Position numbers and translations under genes: made by a program. Under the pieces are notes generated by a model. That model was not told the DNA's origin, searched no databases, and saw only the letters and a program-made list of their open reading frames with translations. Shown piece after piece: positions 45,156 through 53,760 of a stretch of 64,000 nucleotides of DNA. Origin of the DNA: Gemella sp. zg-570 (GTDB lineage: Bacteria > Bacillota > Bacilli > Staphylococcales > Gemellaceae); NCBI RefSeq assembly GCF_018866345.1, contig NZ_CP076443.1:643501-707500 (forward strand), given 5' to 3'. Numbering within the stretch: position 1 is the stretch's first letter; each line of letters starts with the position of its first letter.

Positions 45156-45191
45156 AAAAAGAGTGGTGAATTTGAGTTCTCCACTCTTTTT
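45156..45191 (+). terminator. Leader attenuator of the rimP-nusA operon
   Basis: AAAAAGAGTGG pairs with CCACTCTTTTT, with GAA/TTC continuing past one mismatch and loop TTTGAG. It lies about 20 bases after the likely transcription start and 24 bases before the rimP ATG, so it must be read through. In Bacillus the ylxS-nusA leader has a NusA-dependent terminator used for autoregulation; the same is likely here. Confidence 0.75.
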
Positions 45192-45214
45192 GTTGAATAA
45201 GAAAGAGGTGTATT

Positions 45215-45679
45215 ATGAATATTGTTGATAGGGCTAAGGAAATAGCCTTAAATAAAGTAAGAGACACAGAGTATAATTTATATGATGTTGAGTATATTAA
45301 GGAGGGTTTAGAATATTTTTTAAGAATATATTTTGATAAAGATGGTGGCTTAAATCTTGACGATTGTGTAAAATTAAGTGATTTATTATCTGAGGAATTT
45401 GATAAGGAAGATTTTATTTCTGATAAATATTATTTAGAAGTAAGTTCTCCAGGTATAGAAATAGAATTAAGAAACTTAGAAGAAATAAGTTCATCTATTG
45501 GCAAATATGTATGTCTAAAAACTTATGAAAAAATTAATAATCAAAAAGAATTTTTTGGAGATTTGATAGCTGTAGATAAAGAAAATATTTTGATAGAATA
45601 CAAAGATAAAACAAGAGTTAAAAAATTAGAAATAGATTATGCAAAAATAGCTAAAATTAGGTTGGCTGTTAAATTATAA
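45215..45679 (+). CDS. rimP: Ribosome maturation factor RimP
   Basis: Needed for 30S maturation. The 154 residues show YDVEYIKEGLEYFLRIYFDKDGGLNLDDC, then LEVSSPGIEIEL and a C-terminal SH3-like barrel. AAGAGGTG precedes the ATG. First gene of rimP-nusA-ylxR-ylxQ-infB-rbfA, located behind an attenuator. Confidence 0.96.
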   Translation: MNIVDRAKEIALNKVRDTEYNLYDVEYIKEGLEYFLRIYFDKDGGLNLDDCVKLSDLLSEEFDKEDFISDKYYLEVSSPGIEIELRNLEEISSSIGKYVCLKTYEKINNQKEFFGDLIAVDKENILIEYKDKTRVKKLEIDYAKIAKIRLAVKL

Positions 45680-45707
45680 GTATAGAATAATTAAGGAGAA
45701 TAATAAG

Positions 45708-46742
45708 ATGAGCAAGGCATTGCTTAAAGCAATAGATTTAATAGAAATAGAAAAAGGTATCTCAAAAGATGTTTTAATTGAAGCAGTGGAAATGGCGTTA
45801 TTATCTGCCTACAAAAAAAATTTTAATGCTTCTAAAAATGTTCGTGTTGACTTTAATAGAACAACTGGTGATTACAAATTTATTATAAGAAAAGATGTCG
45901 TAGAAGAAGTATATGACGATAGAATAGAATTTTCACTAGAAGATGCCCTTAAAATTAATCCAGCTTATGAAGTGGGAGATATATACGAAGAAACAGATTG
46001 TCCTAAAGATTTTGGAAGAGTTGGTGCTCAAGCTGCAAAACAGGCCTTAATGCAAAGATTGCGTGATGCGGAAAAAGAAGTATTGTTTAAAGAATATATA
46101 GAATATGAAGGTGAAATTCGCTCAGGTTATGTTGATAGGGTAGATTCTCGCTATGTTTATGTTAAATTGGGTAAAATTGAAGCTATTCTAGGAGAAAATG
46201 AAAGGGTTCCAGGAGAAATTTATATACCACAAAGCCCTATAAAAGTATATATATCCAAAGTAGAAAATCCAACAAAAGGAAGCAAACCTTATGTTTTAGC
46301 CTCAAGGGCTCATCCAGATTTTATAAAACGTTTATTCGAGCAAGAAGTTCCTGAAATTTATGACGGTCTTGTTGAAATAAAAAGTGTTTCAAGAGAAGCA
46401 GGGGAAAGAACAAAGATAGCTGTTTATTCTGAAGATAAAAATATTGACCCTGTTGGTGCTTGTGTTGGTTCTTCTGGTGTCAGAGTTTCTAACGTTTTAA
46501 AAGAAATTAATGGTGAAAAAATAGATATTGTTCCTTGGGATAAAGAGATAAAGAATTTTATAATAAATTCTCTATCACCAGCAAAAGTTGTTAATATAAG
46601 TATTAATGAAGAAGATAAAATTGCAACTGTTGAAGTAGCAGAAGACCAATTATCACTTGCGATTGGGAAAAAAGGTCAAAATGTTAGATTAGCCGCTAAA
46701 TTAACAGGTTGGAAAATTGATATAAATAGGAAAAATGATTAA
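45708..46742 (+). CDS. nusA: Transcription termination/antitermination factor NusA
   Basis: Binds RNA polymerase and promotes pausing and termination. The 344 residues have the N-terminal polymerase-binding domain (1-125), an S1 domain (EYEGEIRSGYVDRVDSRYVYVKLG, interrupted as usual), and two KH domains (DPVGACVGSSGVRVSNVLKEI; AIGKKGQNVRLAAKLTGW). As in other Firmicutes there are no C-terminal acidic repeats. AAGGAG precedes the ATG. It may control its own operon through the leader hairpin. Confidence 0.97.
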   Translation: MSKALLKAIDLIEIEKGISKDVLIEAVEMALLSAYKKNFNASKNVRVDFNRTTGDYKFIIRKDVVEEVYDDRIEFSLEDALKINPAYEVGDIYEETDCPKDFGRVGAQAAKQALMQRLRDAEKEVLFKEYIEYEGEIRSGYVDRVDSRYVYVKLGKIEAILGENERVPGEIYIPQSPIKVYISKVENPTKGSKPYVLASRAHPDFIKRLFEQEVPEIYDGLVEIKSVSREAGERTKIAVYSEDKNIDPVGACVGSSGVRVSNVLKEINGEKIDIVPWDKEIKNFIINSLSPAKVVNISINEEDKIATVEVAEDQLSLAIGKKGQNVRLAAKLTGWKIDINRKND

Positions 46743-46754
46743 GGAGACCTGCTT

Positions 46755-47042
46755 GTGAAAAAAAAGAAAATTCCGCAAAGAAAATGTATATTGACTAATG
46801 AGATGTTGCCTAAAAAAGAACTTATTAGAATAGTAAAAAATAAAGATGGTGAAATTTCTGTTGACAATACAGGTAAAAAATCAGGAAGAGGAGCTTATGT
46901 TGTTGCTGATATAGAAGTTGTAGAAGCTGCACAGAAAAAAAATAAATTAGAAAAATTTTTCGAAGCAAGTCAGGAAGAAATGCAGCCAATATATGCTGAA
47001 GTAATACGACTAATTTATAGAAAGTTGATTCCTCAAAAATAA
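46755..47042 (+). CDS. rnpM: YlxR/RnpM family RNA-binding protein
   Basis: A 95-residue DUF448 protein with PQRKCILTNEMLPKKELIRIV and SGRGAYVV. The family binds RNase P RNA and modulates its activity (named RnpM in Bacillus). The start is GTG with AAGGAG upstream. The stop overlaps the ylxQ start in TAATG. Lysine-rich, as expected for an RNA binder. Confidence 0.92.
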   Translation: MKKKKIPQRKCILTNEMLPKKELIRIVKNKDGEISVDNTGKKSGRGAYVVADIEVVEAAQKKNKLEKFFEASQEEMQPIYAEVIRLIYRKLIPQK

Positions 47043-47371
47043 TGAGAAAAGCATTAAATTTAATGGGTCTAATGAGTAAGGCTGGGAAAGTAGTAACAGG
47101 AGAAGATTTAATATTAAAAAATATCAAAAATAGTGAGATAAAATTATTATTAATAGCAAATGACTGTGGAAAAAATACCTATAAAAAACTAGTGGATAAA
47201 ACAAAGTATTACAGAGTTGATACTTGCATTGTATTTTCAATAGAGGAATTAAGTCGTGCGATAGGAAAAGAAAATCGTGTAGCAGTTGGTATTACAGATT
47301 TGGGTTTTAGTAATAGATTAAAAGAGTTAATAAGAGAAAAAGGAGGATGTATCGATAATGGAAAAAATTAG
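47042..47371 (+). CDS. L7Ae-family K-turn RNA-binding protein YlxQ
   Basis: A 109-residue protein of the ribosomal L7Ae/L30e/S12e fold: [39 protein letters not shown] and [14 protein letters not shown]. YlxQ-type proteins bind kink-turn RNAs; the physiological target is unknown. It begins by one-base overlap with ylxR and overlaps infB by 14 bases. Confidence 0.92.
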   Translation: MRKALNLMGLMSKAGKVVTGEDLILKNIKNSEIKLLLIANDCGKNTYKKLVDKTKYYRVDTCIVFSIEELSRAIGKENRVAVGITDLGFSNRLKELIREKGGCIDNGKN

Positions 47372-49487
47372 AATACATGAATATGCCAAAAAAGTAGATA
47401 AATCTTCAAAAGAAATAATAAAAGCATTGAAAGATGCCAACATAGCAGTTGGTAATCACATGTCAATGTTGACAGAAGAAGGATTTTTAATTTTAGAAAA
47501 GCTTTTTAATAAAAAGGAAGAAGTTAAAAATCAAAAAAGTGAAAAAACAGAAAGGGTAAAAGAAGAAAAAAATAAAAAAAGAAATTCTGAAATCTTAGAA
47601 AATAATCTAGATAAGGAATTATTTAAAAATAATAAAAAAAATAAAAAGAAAAAGATAAAAAAAGAAAAGAATAAAAAAAGTAATAAGCAACAACCAGCTA
47701 TGATAGAGGTTCCTAGTGAGAATAATATTTCAGATGATACTATTCTTGTAAAAGAAGGGATGACTGTTGGCGAGCTAGCCTCTGCTTTATCAATCACGTC
47801 AACAGAATTGATAAAAAAATTATTTATAGAATTAAAAATAATGGCTAATATTAATCAGTCATTGACTTTAGAGCAAATAGAATTAATTGCTATAGATTAT
47901 GGTAAGGAAATTCAACAAGAAGTTGAAATTAATAAGGAAGACCTTGATGTTTATTTTGAGGTAGAAGAAGACGAAAAAAACAACATGGTAAGACCTCCAA
48001 TTGTTACAATTATGGGGCATGTAGACCACGGTAAAACTACTTTACTTGATACAATTAGAAATACAAGGGTAACTGCTGGAGAAGCTGGAGGAATTACTCA
48101 GCATATAGGTGCCTATCAAGTTCGTGTTAATGATAGAAAAATTACTTTTTTAGATACTCCTGGGCATGCAGCTTTTACTACAATGAGAGCAAGAGGAGCT
48201 AAAGTAACTGATATTACAATTTTAGTAGTTGCTGCTGATGACGGAGTAATGCCACAAACAATAGAAGCAATTAACCATGCTAAAGCGGCAGAAGTACCTA
48301 TTATTGTAGCTGTGAATAAAATGGATAAGCCACAAGCTAATCCAGATAAAGTAATGGGTGAATTAGCTGAATATGGTTTAACACCAGAAGATTGGGGTGG
48401 TGATACAATATTTGTTCCAATATCAGCTTTACAGGGGCAAGGGATTGATGACTTGTTAGAAATGGTATTGTTAGTATCAGATATGCAAGAAATCAAGGCA
48501 AATCCAAATAGGCTTGGGCTTGGAACTGTTATTGAAGCAAAATTGGATAAGGGAAGAGGAGCTGTTGCTACCCTACTTGTGCAAAATGGAACACTTAATG
48601 TTGGAGACCCAATAGTAGTTGGTAATACCTACGGTAGGATACGAGCAATGATTAATGACAGGGCAAAAGCTATACAAAGTGCTAAACCCTCAACTCCAGT
48701 AGAAATTACAGGACTACAGGAAGTTCCCAATGCTGGTGATAGATTTGTAGTTTTTGGTGATGAAAAAACTGCTAGACAAATAGGGGAAATTCGTCAACAG
48801 CAATATATAGAAAGTCAAAGACAAAATTCTAGTGCAGTTTCATTAGATAACTTATTTGAACAAATGAAACAGGGTGAGATGAAAGACCTTAATATAATTA
48901 TAAAAGCTGATGTGCAAGGTTCTGTTGAGGCTCTAGCAATGTCTCTTGCTAAAATTGATGTGGAGGGAGTTAATATTCGTATAATTCATACAGGAGTAGG
49001 TGCGATAAATGAATCTGATATTACTCTAGCTCTTGCTTCTAATGCAGTGGTTATTGGATTTAATGTTAGACCTGATAACAATGCAAAAGCAATGGCACAA
49101 AATGCAGAGGTTGATATTCGTTTGCACTCAATTATATACAAAGTTATTGAAGAAATCGAATCATCTATGACAGGACTTTTAGACCCAGAATTTGTAGAAA
49201 AAGTTATCGGTCTTGCAGAAGTTCGTCAAGTAATAAGGGTATCAAAAGTTGGGACAATCGCAGGAGCTTATGTTACAGAAGGTAAAGTTTCTCGTGATGG
49301 TAAGGTTCGTGTTATTCGTGATAGTGTAGTAATATATGAAGGTAAAATTGATACATTACGTCGCTTTAAAGATGACGTTAAAGAGGTTCAAGCAGGTTAC
49401 GAATGTGGTATGACGGTAGAAAATTATAGTGATATTCGTGAGGGTGATGTATTTGAAGTATTCGTTATGGAAGAGGTTAAAAGATAG
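47358..49487 (+). CDS. infB: Translation initiation factor IF-2
   Basis: GTPase that brings fMet-tRNA to the 30S subunit. The 709 residues have an N-terminal IF2_N helix bundle ([18 protein letters not shown]), a lysine-rich low-complexity linker (about 60-115), a second IF2_N ([22 protein letters not shown]), the G domain ([28 protein letters not shown]), then domains II, III and IV ending [15 protein letters not shown]. It is short compared with Bacillus or E. coli. AGGAGG precedes the ATG by 11 bases. Confidence 0.98.
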   Translation: MEKIRIHEYAKKVDKSSKEIIKALKDANIAVGNHMSMLTEEGFLILEKLFNKKEEVKNQKSEKTERVKEEKNKKRNSEILENNLDKELFKNNKKNKKKKIKKEKNKKSNKQQPAMIEVPSENNISDDTILVKEGMTVGELASALSITSTELIKKLFIELKIMANINQSLTLEQIELIAIDYGKEIQQEVEINKEDLDVYFEVEEDEKNNMVRPPIVTIMGHVDHGKTTLLDTIRNTRVTAGEAGGITQHIGAYQVRVNDRKITFLDTPGHAAFTTMRARGAKVTDITILVVAADDGVMPQTIEAINHAKAAEVPIIVAVNKMDKPQANPDKVMGELAEYGLTPEDWGGDTIFVPISALQGQGIDDLLEMVLLVSDMQEIKANPNRLGLGTVIEAKLDKGRGAVATLLVQNGTLNVGDPIVVGNTYGRIRAMINDRAKAIQSAKPSTPVEITGLQEVPNAGDRFVVFGDEKTARQIGEIRQQQYIESQRQNSSAVSLDNLFEQMKQGEMKDLNIIIKADVQGSVEALAMSLAKIDVEGVNIRIIHTGVGAINESDITLALASNAVVIGFNVRPDNNAKAMAQNAEVDIRLHSIIYKVIEEIESSMTGLLDPEFVEKVIGLAEVRQVIRVSKVGTIAGAYVTEGKVSRDGKVRVIRDSVVIYEGKIDTLRRFKDDVKEVQAGYECGMTVENYSDIREGDVFEVFVMEEVKR

Positions 49488-49498
49488 AAAGGGTTAGT

Positions 49499-49849
49499 AT
49501 GTCAGAATTAAGAGTTAATAGACTAGGTGAACAAATAAAAAAAGAAATTACACAGGTTCTTACAAGCAAAGTAAAAAATCATGACTTAGGTTTTGTAACA
49601 ATAGTTGAAGTAAGGCTTACAGGAGATTACTCTCAAGCTAAAGTTTATTACACAGTATTTGGTGATGATAAGGAAAAACAAAAAGTTAAAGAATCACTGA
49701 GTAAAATAAAGGGATTTGTAAAATCAGAAGTAGCAAAAAAAATTAAAATAAGAAAATTTCCAGAATTAATCTTTACCTATGATACAAGTAGCGAATATGC
49801 TTTACACATTGAAAATTTAATAGCTAGTTTTAATAAAGGAGATAAATAA
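49499..49849 (+). CDS. rbfA: 30S ribosome-binding factor A
   Basis: A 116-residue KH-like protein for late 30S maturation and cold adaptation: RVNRLGEQIKKEITQVL, VRLTGDYSQAKVYYTVFG, KIRKFPELIFTYDTSSEYALHIENLI. It closes the conserved infB cluster. The stop codon overlaps the ABC-F start by one base. Confidence 0.96.
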   Translation: MSELRVNRLGEQIKKEITQVLTSKVKNHDLGFVTIVEVRLTGDYSQAKVYYTVFGDDKEKQKVKESLSKIKGFVKSEVAKKIKIRKFPELIFTYDTSSEYALHIENLIASFNKGDK

Positions 49850-51450
49850 TGTTACAAGTTACAAATTTAGGACTTCGCTTTGCTGATAGGAAATTATTTG
49901 AGGATGTGAATATAAAATTTACAAATGGTAATTGCTATGGTCTTATTGGAGCTAATGGAGCAGGTAAAACTACGTTTTTAAAACTCTTATCTGGAGAAAT
50001 TGGTTCTCAACAAGGGCATGTATCTCTTGGTAAGGGAGAAAGATTAGCTGTTTTGCGTCAAAATCATTTTGATTATGAAGAAGAAAAAGTAATCGATGTA
50101 GTCATGATGGGTTACGAAAAACTTTGGGACGTTATGAACAGAAAAAATGAAATTTATATGAAAGACCCTTTTACAGAAGAGGACGGTATTATTGCTGCAG
50201 AATTAGAAGCTGAGTTTGCTGAAATGGACGGTTGGAATGCAGAAAGTGATGCAGCTCAGTTATTAGAAGGTTTAGGTATTTCTAGCACTGTTCATTATTC
50301 TTTAATGAGTGAATTGGATAACTCTCAGAAAGTAAAAATATTGCTGGCTAAGGCCTTATTCGGAAATCCAGATGTATTATTATTAGACGAGCCTACAAAC
50401 GGGCTTGATATAAGTGCAATTCAGTGGCTAGAAGAATTTTTAATAAATTTTGAAAATACAGTTATTGTAGTCAGCCACGACCGCCATTTTTTAAATAATA
50501 TATGTACACATATTTGTGATTTAGATTTTGGAAAAATTCAATTATATGTTGGAAATTATGATTTCTGGTATCAATCAAGTCAACTAGCTAGAAGAATGTT
50601 AGAAGATTCTAACAAGAAAAAAGAAGAAAAAATCAAAGAATTACAAGAATTTATTGCACGTTTTTCTGCTAATGCTTCTAAATCAAAACAAGCAACGAGT
50701 AGAAAAAAAATGTTGGATAAAATTACACTCGATGATATAAAACCATCAAGCCGTCGCTACCCTTATGTTAGATTTACCCCTGATAGAGAAATTGGAAATG
50801 ATTTACTTATAGTTGACAATCTTTCAAAAACTGTAGACGGGAAAGAAGTTTTAAAAAATGTTAGTTTTACTGTAAATCCTAATGACAAGGTTATACTATT
50901 AGGTGATGAAGTTGCCAAAACTACATTATTAAAAATTTTAGCAGAAGAGATAGAAGCTGATGAAGGAAATATAAAATGGGGAATTACAACTTCTAGGTCT
51001 TATATGCCAAAAGACAATACTTTTTACTTTGAAGGACTTAAACTTTCTTTAGTTGAATGGTTACGTCAATACGCTTCACCAGAGGAAGAAGCAGAATCAT
51101 ATCTTCGTTCATTTTTAGGGCGTATGTTATTTTCTGGAGAAGAGGCACTTAAAAGAGCCCATGTTCTTTCTGGGGGAGAAAAAATGCGTTGCATGCTGTC
51201 TAAGATGATGTTATCCAAGGCTAATGTCATATTATTAGACGAACCAACAAATCATCTTGATTTAGAATCTATTACTGCTGTCAATGAAGGAATTATTGCT
51301 TTCAAAGGTTCGGTATTTTTCACATCTCATGATTACGAATTTATTCAAACGATCGCTAATCGTGTTATAGAAATTTTACCAGATGGTGGAGTAGTAAATA
51401 AAGAGATGGATTATGAAACCTATTTAAAATTTAGTGGAATAATAAAATAA
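49849..51450 (+). CDS. ABC-F family ATPase (YkpA/YbiT-like)
   Basis: A 533-residue cytosolic protein with two ABC cassettes and no membrane helices; the family acts on ribosomes. Cassette 1: GANGAGKTT, signature region SELDNSQKVKILLAKALF (non-standard, lacking SGGQ), LLLDEPTNGLD and SHDRHFLN. A basic linker follows (about 250-300). Cassette 2: GDEVAKTTLLK instead of a regular P-loop, LSGGEKMRCMLSKMML and LLDEPTNHLDLES. The unusual signature 1 and P-loop 2 recall the YkpA subgroup. It is tacked onto the rimP-rbfA operon. Confidence 0.92.
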   Translation: MLQVTNLGLRFADRKLFEDVNIKFTNGNCYGLIGANGAGKTTFLKLLSGEIGSQQGHVSLGKGERLAVLRQNHFDYEEEKVIDVVMMGYEKLWDVMNRKNEIYMKDPFTEEDGIIAAELEAEFAEMDGWNAESDAAQLLEGLGISSTVHYSLMSELDNSQKVKILLAKALFGNPDVLLLDEPTNGLDISAIQWLEEFLINFENTVIVVSHDRHFLNNICTHICDLDFGKIQLYVGNYDFWYQSSQLARRMLEDSNKKKEEKIKELQEFIARFSANASKSKQATSRKKMLDKITLDDIKPSSRRYPYVRFTPDREIGNDLLIVDNLSKTVDGKEVLKNVSFTVNPNDKVILLGDEVAKTTLLKILAEEIEADEGNIKWGITTSRSYMPKDNTFYFEGLKLSLVEWLRQYASPEEEAESYLRSFLGRMLFSGEEALKRAHVLSGGEKMRCMLSKMMLSKANVILLDEPTNHLDLESITAVNEGIIAFKGSVFFTSHDYEFIQTIANRVIEILPDGGVVNKEMDYETYLKFSGIIK

Positions 51451-51455
51451 ATGAT

Positions 51456-51497
51456 AAAAATATTTAGTGTGGATAAAATCTGTACTAAATATTTTTT
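51456..51497 (+). terminator. Terminator of the rimP-abcF operon
   Basis: AAAAATATTTAGT (51456-51468) pairs with ACTAAATATTTTT (51484-51496), loop about 15 bases, T-rich tail. Its core recurs at 62149. Confidence 0.75.
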
Positions 51498-51512
51498 ATT
51501 AATACAAAGAAA

Positions 51513-51541
51513 TTTACTAATTATTTTTAATGTGATAAAAT
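51513..51541 (+). promoter_or_regulatory. ylxM-ffh promoter
   Basis: TTTACT (51513-51518), a 17-base spacer ending TGA, TAAAAT (51536-51541). Confidence 0.6.
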
Positions 51542-51571
51542 TAAACGATAATATTATTAAAGGAGAAAATT

Positions 51572-51895
51572 TTGGAAATAGATAAAATATTAAGAGTTTC
51601 TCAGCTGTATGATTTTTATTCAGAATTATTAAATGACAAACAAAAAGAATATATAAAAAATTATTATTTTGATGATTTGTCATTAACCGAAATATCAGAA
51701 AATTTTAATGTGTCAAAACAAGCTGTTTCAAATAATATAAAAAGAATAATATTAGATTTAGAGAATTTTGAAGAAAAATTATCTTTAATAAAACTTAGTA
51801 ATGAAAGATTATTTTTTTATAAGGAAATAAAAAAAATTAATGGTAACGAGGATATTTCATATCTACTAGATCAGTTAATAAAACTAGAAAGTTAG
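51572..51895 (+). CDS. ylxM: YlxM family helix-turn-helix protein (UPF0122)
   Basis: A 107-residue sigma-70 region-4-like protein: LYDFYSELLNDKQKEYIKNYYFDDLSLTEIS, then the HTH ENFNVSKQAVSNNIKRII. The family is encoded directly upstream of ffh and, in streptococci, YlxM modulates the SRP pathway. The start is TTG with AGGAG eight bases away. Confidence 0.92.
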   Translation: MEIDKILRVSQLYDFYSELLNDKQKEYIKNYYFDDLSLTEISENFNVSKQAVSNNIKRIILDLENFEEKLSLIKLSNERLFFYKEIKKINGNEDISYLLDQLIKLES

Positions 51896-51905
51896 GAGGT
51901 TTATT

Positions 51906-53258
51906 ATGGCATTTGAAAATTTGTCAGAAAGATTACAAGCTACCATATCAAAAATAAGAGGTAAGGGAAAAGTAAGCGAATCTGATGTTAAAGAAATGAT
52001 GCGAGAAATAAGGTTAGCACTGTTGGAAGCAGATGTTAATTTTAAGGTTGTAAAAGAATTTGTAAAAAAAATTAGCGAACGTGCTGTTGGAGTAGAAGTA
52101 ATGAAGTCGCTTACTCCTGCCCAGCAAATTGTAAAAATTGTAAATGAAGAGTTAGTAGAGTTACTTGGGGGACAAACAGAAGAAGTATTAAAAAATAAAA
52201 AAATAAATACTGTAATGATGGTAGGTCTTCAGGGTGCTGGTAAAACTACTACTGCTGGCAAGTTAGCCTTAAAAGCGAAAAAAAATAACAAAAAAAGACC
52301 CTTATTAATTGCAGCAGATATTTATAGACCAGCGGCCGTAAAACAATTACAGACATTAGGTAAACAAGTTGATATTCCTGTATTTTATGTTGATAAGTCT
52401 CCTTTGGAAATAGTTAAAGAAGGACTGAAATATGCAGCAGATAATAATTTGAACTATATTATTATAGATACAGCGGGGAGATTGCATATTGATGAACTTT
52501 TAATGAATGAATTAAGGGAAATAAAAGAAGATGTTAATCCTGATGAAATATTATTAGTAGTCGATTCTATGATAGGTCAAGAATCTGTTAATATTGCTAA
52601 ATCTTTTAATGAAGAACTTGAAATAAGTGGTATAGTTTTAACAAAACTTGATGGTGATACTCGTGGAGGTGCTGCTTTATCAATAAAATCAATTATTAAT
52701 AAACCTATAAAATTAGTTGGTATGGGTGAAAAGATGAATGATTTAGAAGATTTTCATCCAGAAAGAATGGCATCAAGAATTTTGGGTATGGGTGATGTCT
52801 TAACTTTGATAGAAAAGGCCCAGAGCAGTATTGATGAAAATGAAGCTAAAAAAATGCAAGAAAAAATGTTAAATCAAACATTCACATTTGAAGATTTTTT
52901 AGCTCAATTAAATCAAATAAAAAAATTAGGTTCTATAAAAGATATACTGGGAATGCTTCCTGGTATGGGTAAATTAAAAGGCTTGGATATGTCTAAAATT
53001 GATGAAAAACAATTTATATATATAGAAGCAATAATTCAATCAATGACTGTAGAAGAAAGACAAAATCCAGATATAATAAATGTTCCTAGGAGAAATCGTA
53101 TAGCCAAAGGTAGTGGTAGACCTATTTCTGAAGTTCATAAATTAATAAAACAATTTGATGAAATGAGAAAAATGATGAAGCAATTTGGCGGTCTTATGAA
53201 TAATAAAAATAAAAGAAAGGGATTAGGTAAGTTCTTTGGCGGTAGTTTACCATTTTAA
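51906..53258 (+). CDS. ffh: Signal recognition particle protein Ffh
   Basis: GTPase that with SRP RNA targets nascent membrane proteins. The 450 residues have the N domain, G domain (GLQGAGKTTTAGKLA, DTAGRLHID, TKLDGDTRGGAAL) and the methionine-rich M domain (MLPGMGKLKGLDM, RRNRIAKGSGR). GGAGGT precedes the ATG. No SRP RNA gene was recognised nearby. Confidence 0.98.
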   Translation: MAFENLSERLQATISKIRGKGKVSESDVKEMMREIRLALLEADVNFKVVKEFVKKISERAVGVEVMKSLTPAQQIVKIVNEELVELLGGQTEEVLKNKKINTVMMVGLQGAGKTTTAGKLALKAKKNNKKRPLLIAADIYRPAAVKQLQTLGKQVDIPVFYVDKSPLEIVKEGLKYAADNNLNYIIIDTAGRLHIDELLMNELREIKEDVNPDEILLVVDSMIGQESVNIAKSFNEELEISGIVLTKLDGDTRGGAALSIKSIINKPIKLVGMGEKMNDLEDFHPERMASRILGMGDVLTLIEKAQSSIDENEAKKMQEKMLNQTFTFEDFLAQLNQIKKLGSIKDILGMLPGMGKLKGLDMSKIDEKQFIYIEAIIQSMTVEERQNPDIINVPRRNRIAKGSGRPISEVHKLIKQFDEMRKMMKQFGGLMNNKNKRKGLGKFFGGSLPF

Positions 53259-53264
53259 TAATAT

Positions 53265-53738
53265 ATGAATAATATCGTTCTTTTTCAACCTGAGATACCT
53301 GCTAATACTGGTAATGTAGCAAGAACATGTGTAGGAGCTGGTGCTAGATTACACCTGATAATGCCCCTAGGTTTTTCTATAGATGATAAACATTTAAAAA
53401 GAGCAGGATTGGACTATTGGGAGCATCTTGATTTAGTTATATGGGATAGCTTAGAAGATTTTTTGAAGAATACAAGTGATAAAAACTATTTTTTAATAAC
53501 AAAATTTGGAAGTGAAACTTATTCAAATTTTGATTTTTCTAATGAAAATAATGAAGAATTATATTTTATATTTGGTAGGGAAACTAAAGGTTTACCCGCT
53601 TCTTTTAGAGAAGAGTACTATAATAAAACTTTAAGAATACCTATTACTGATAAAGTAAGGTCGTTAAATTTATCTAATACCGTAGCAATGGTATTATATG
53701 AGGCGTTAAGGCAACAAAATTTTAAAAACATATTATAA
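53265..53738 (+). CDS. trmL: tRNA (cytidine(34)-2'-O)-methyltransferase TrmL
   Basis: A 157-residue SPOUT methyltransferase acting on wobble position 34 of tRNA-Leu. It shows VLFQPEIPANTGNVARTC, AGLDYWEHLD, YFIFGRETKGLP and the knot LRIPITDKVRSLNLSNTVAM. It starts six bases after ffh without a strong ribosome site, so coupling to ffh is likely. Confidence 0.95.
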   Translation: MNNIVLFQPEIPANTGNVARTCVGAGARLHLIMPLGFSIDDKHLKRAGLDYWEHLDLVIWDSLEDFLKNTSDKNYFLITKFGSETYSNFDFSNENNEELYFIFGRETKGLPASFREEYYNKTLRIPITDKVRSLNLSNTVAMVLYEALRQQNFKNIL

Positions 53739-53760
53739 TACTATATAGGAGAGTTTATAG

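Noticed and set aside
47560-47710. Lysine/asparagine repeat region in infB as an inserted element
   Set aside because: It is the normal low-complexity linker of IF-2, exaggerated by AT-rich codon bias.
48116-48496. 126-codon minus-strand frame opposite infB
   Set aside because: Lies wholly inside the infB G domain on the other strand, no ribosome site, no protein-like domain; a shadow of a conserved gene.
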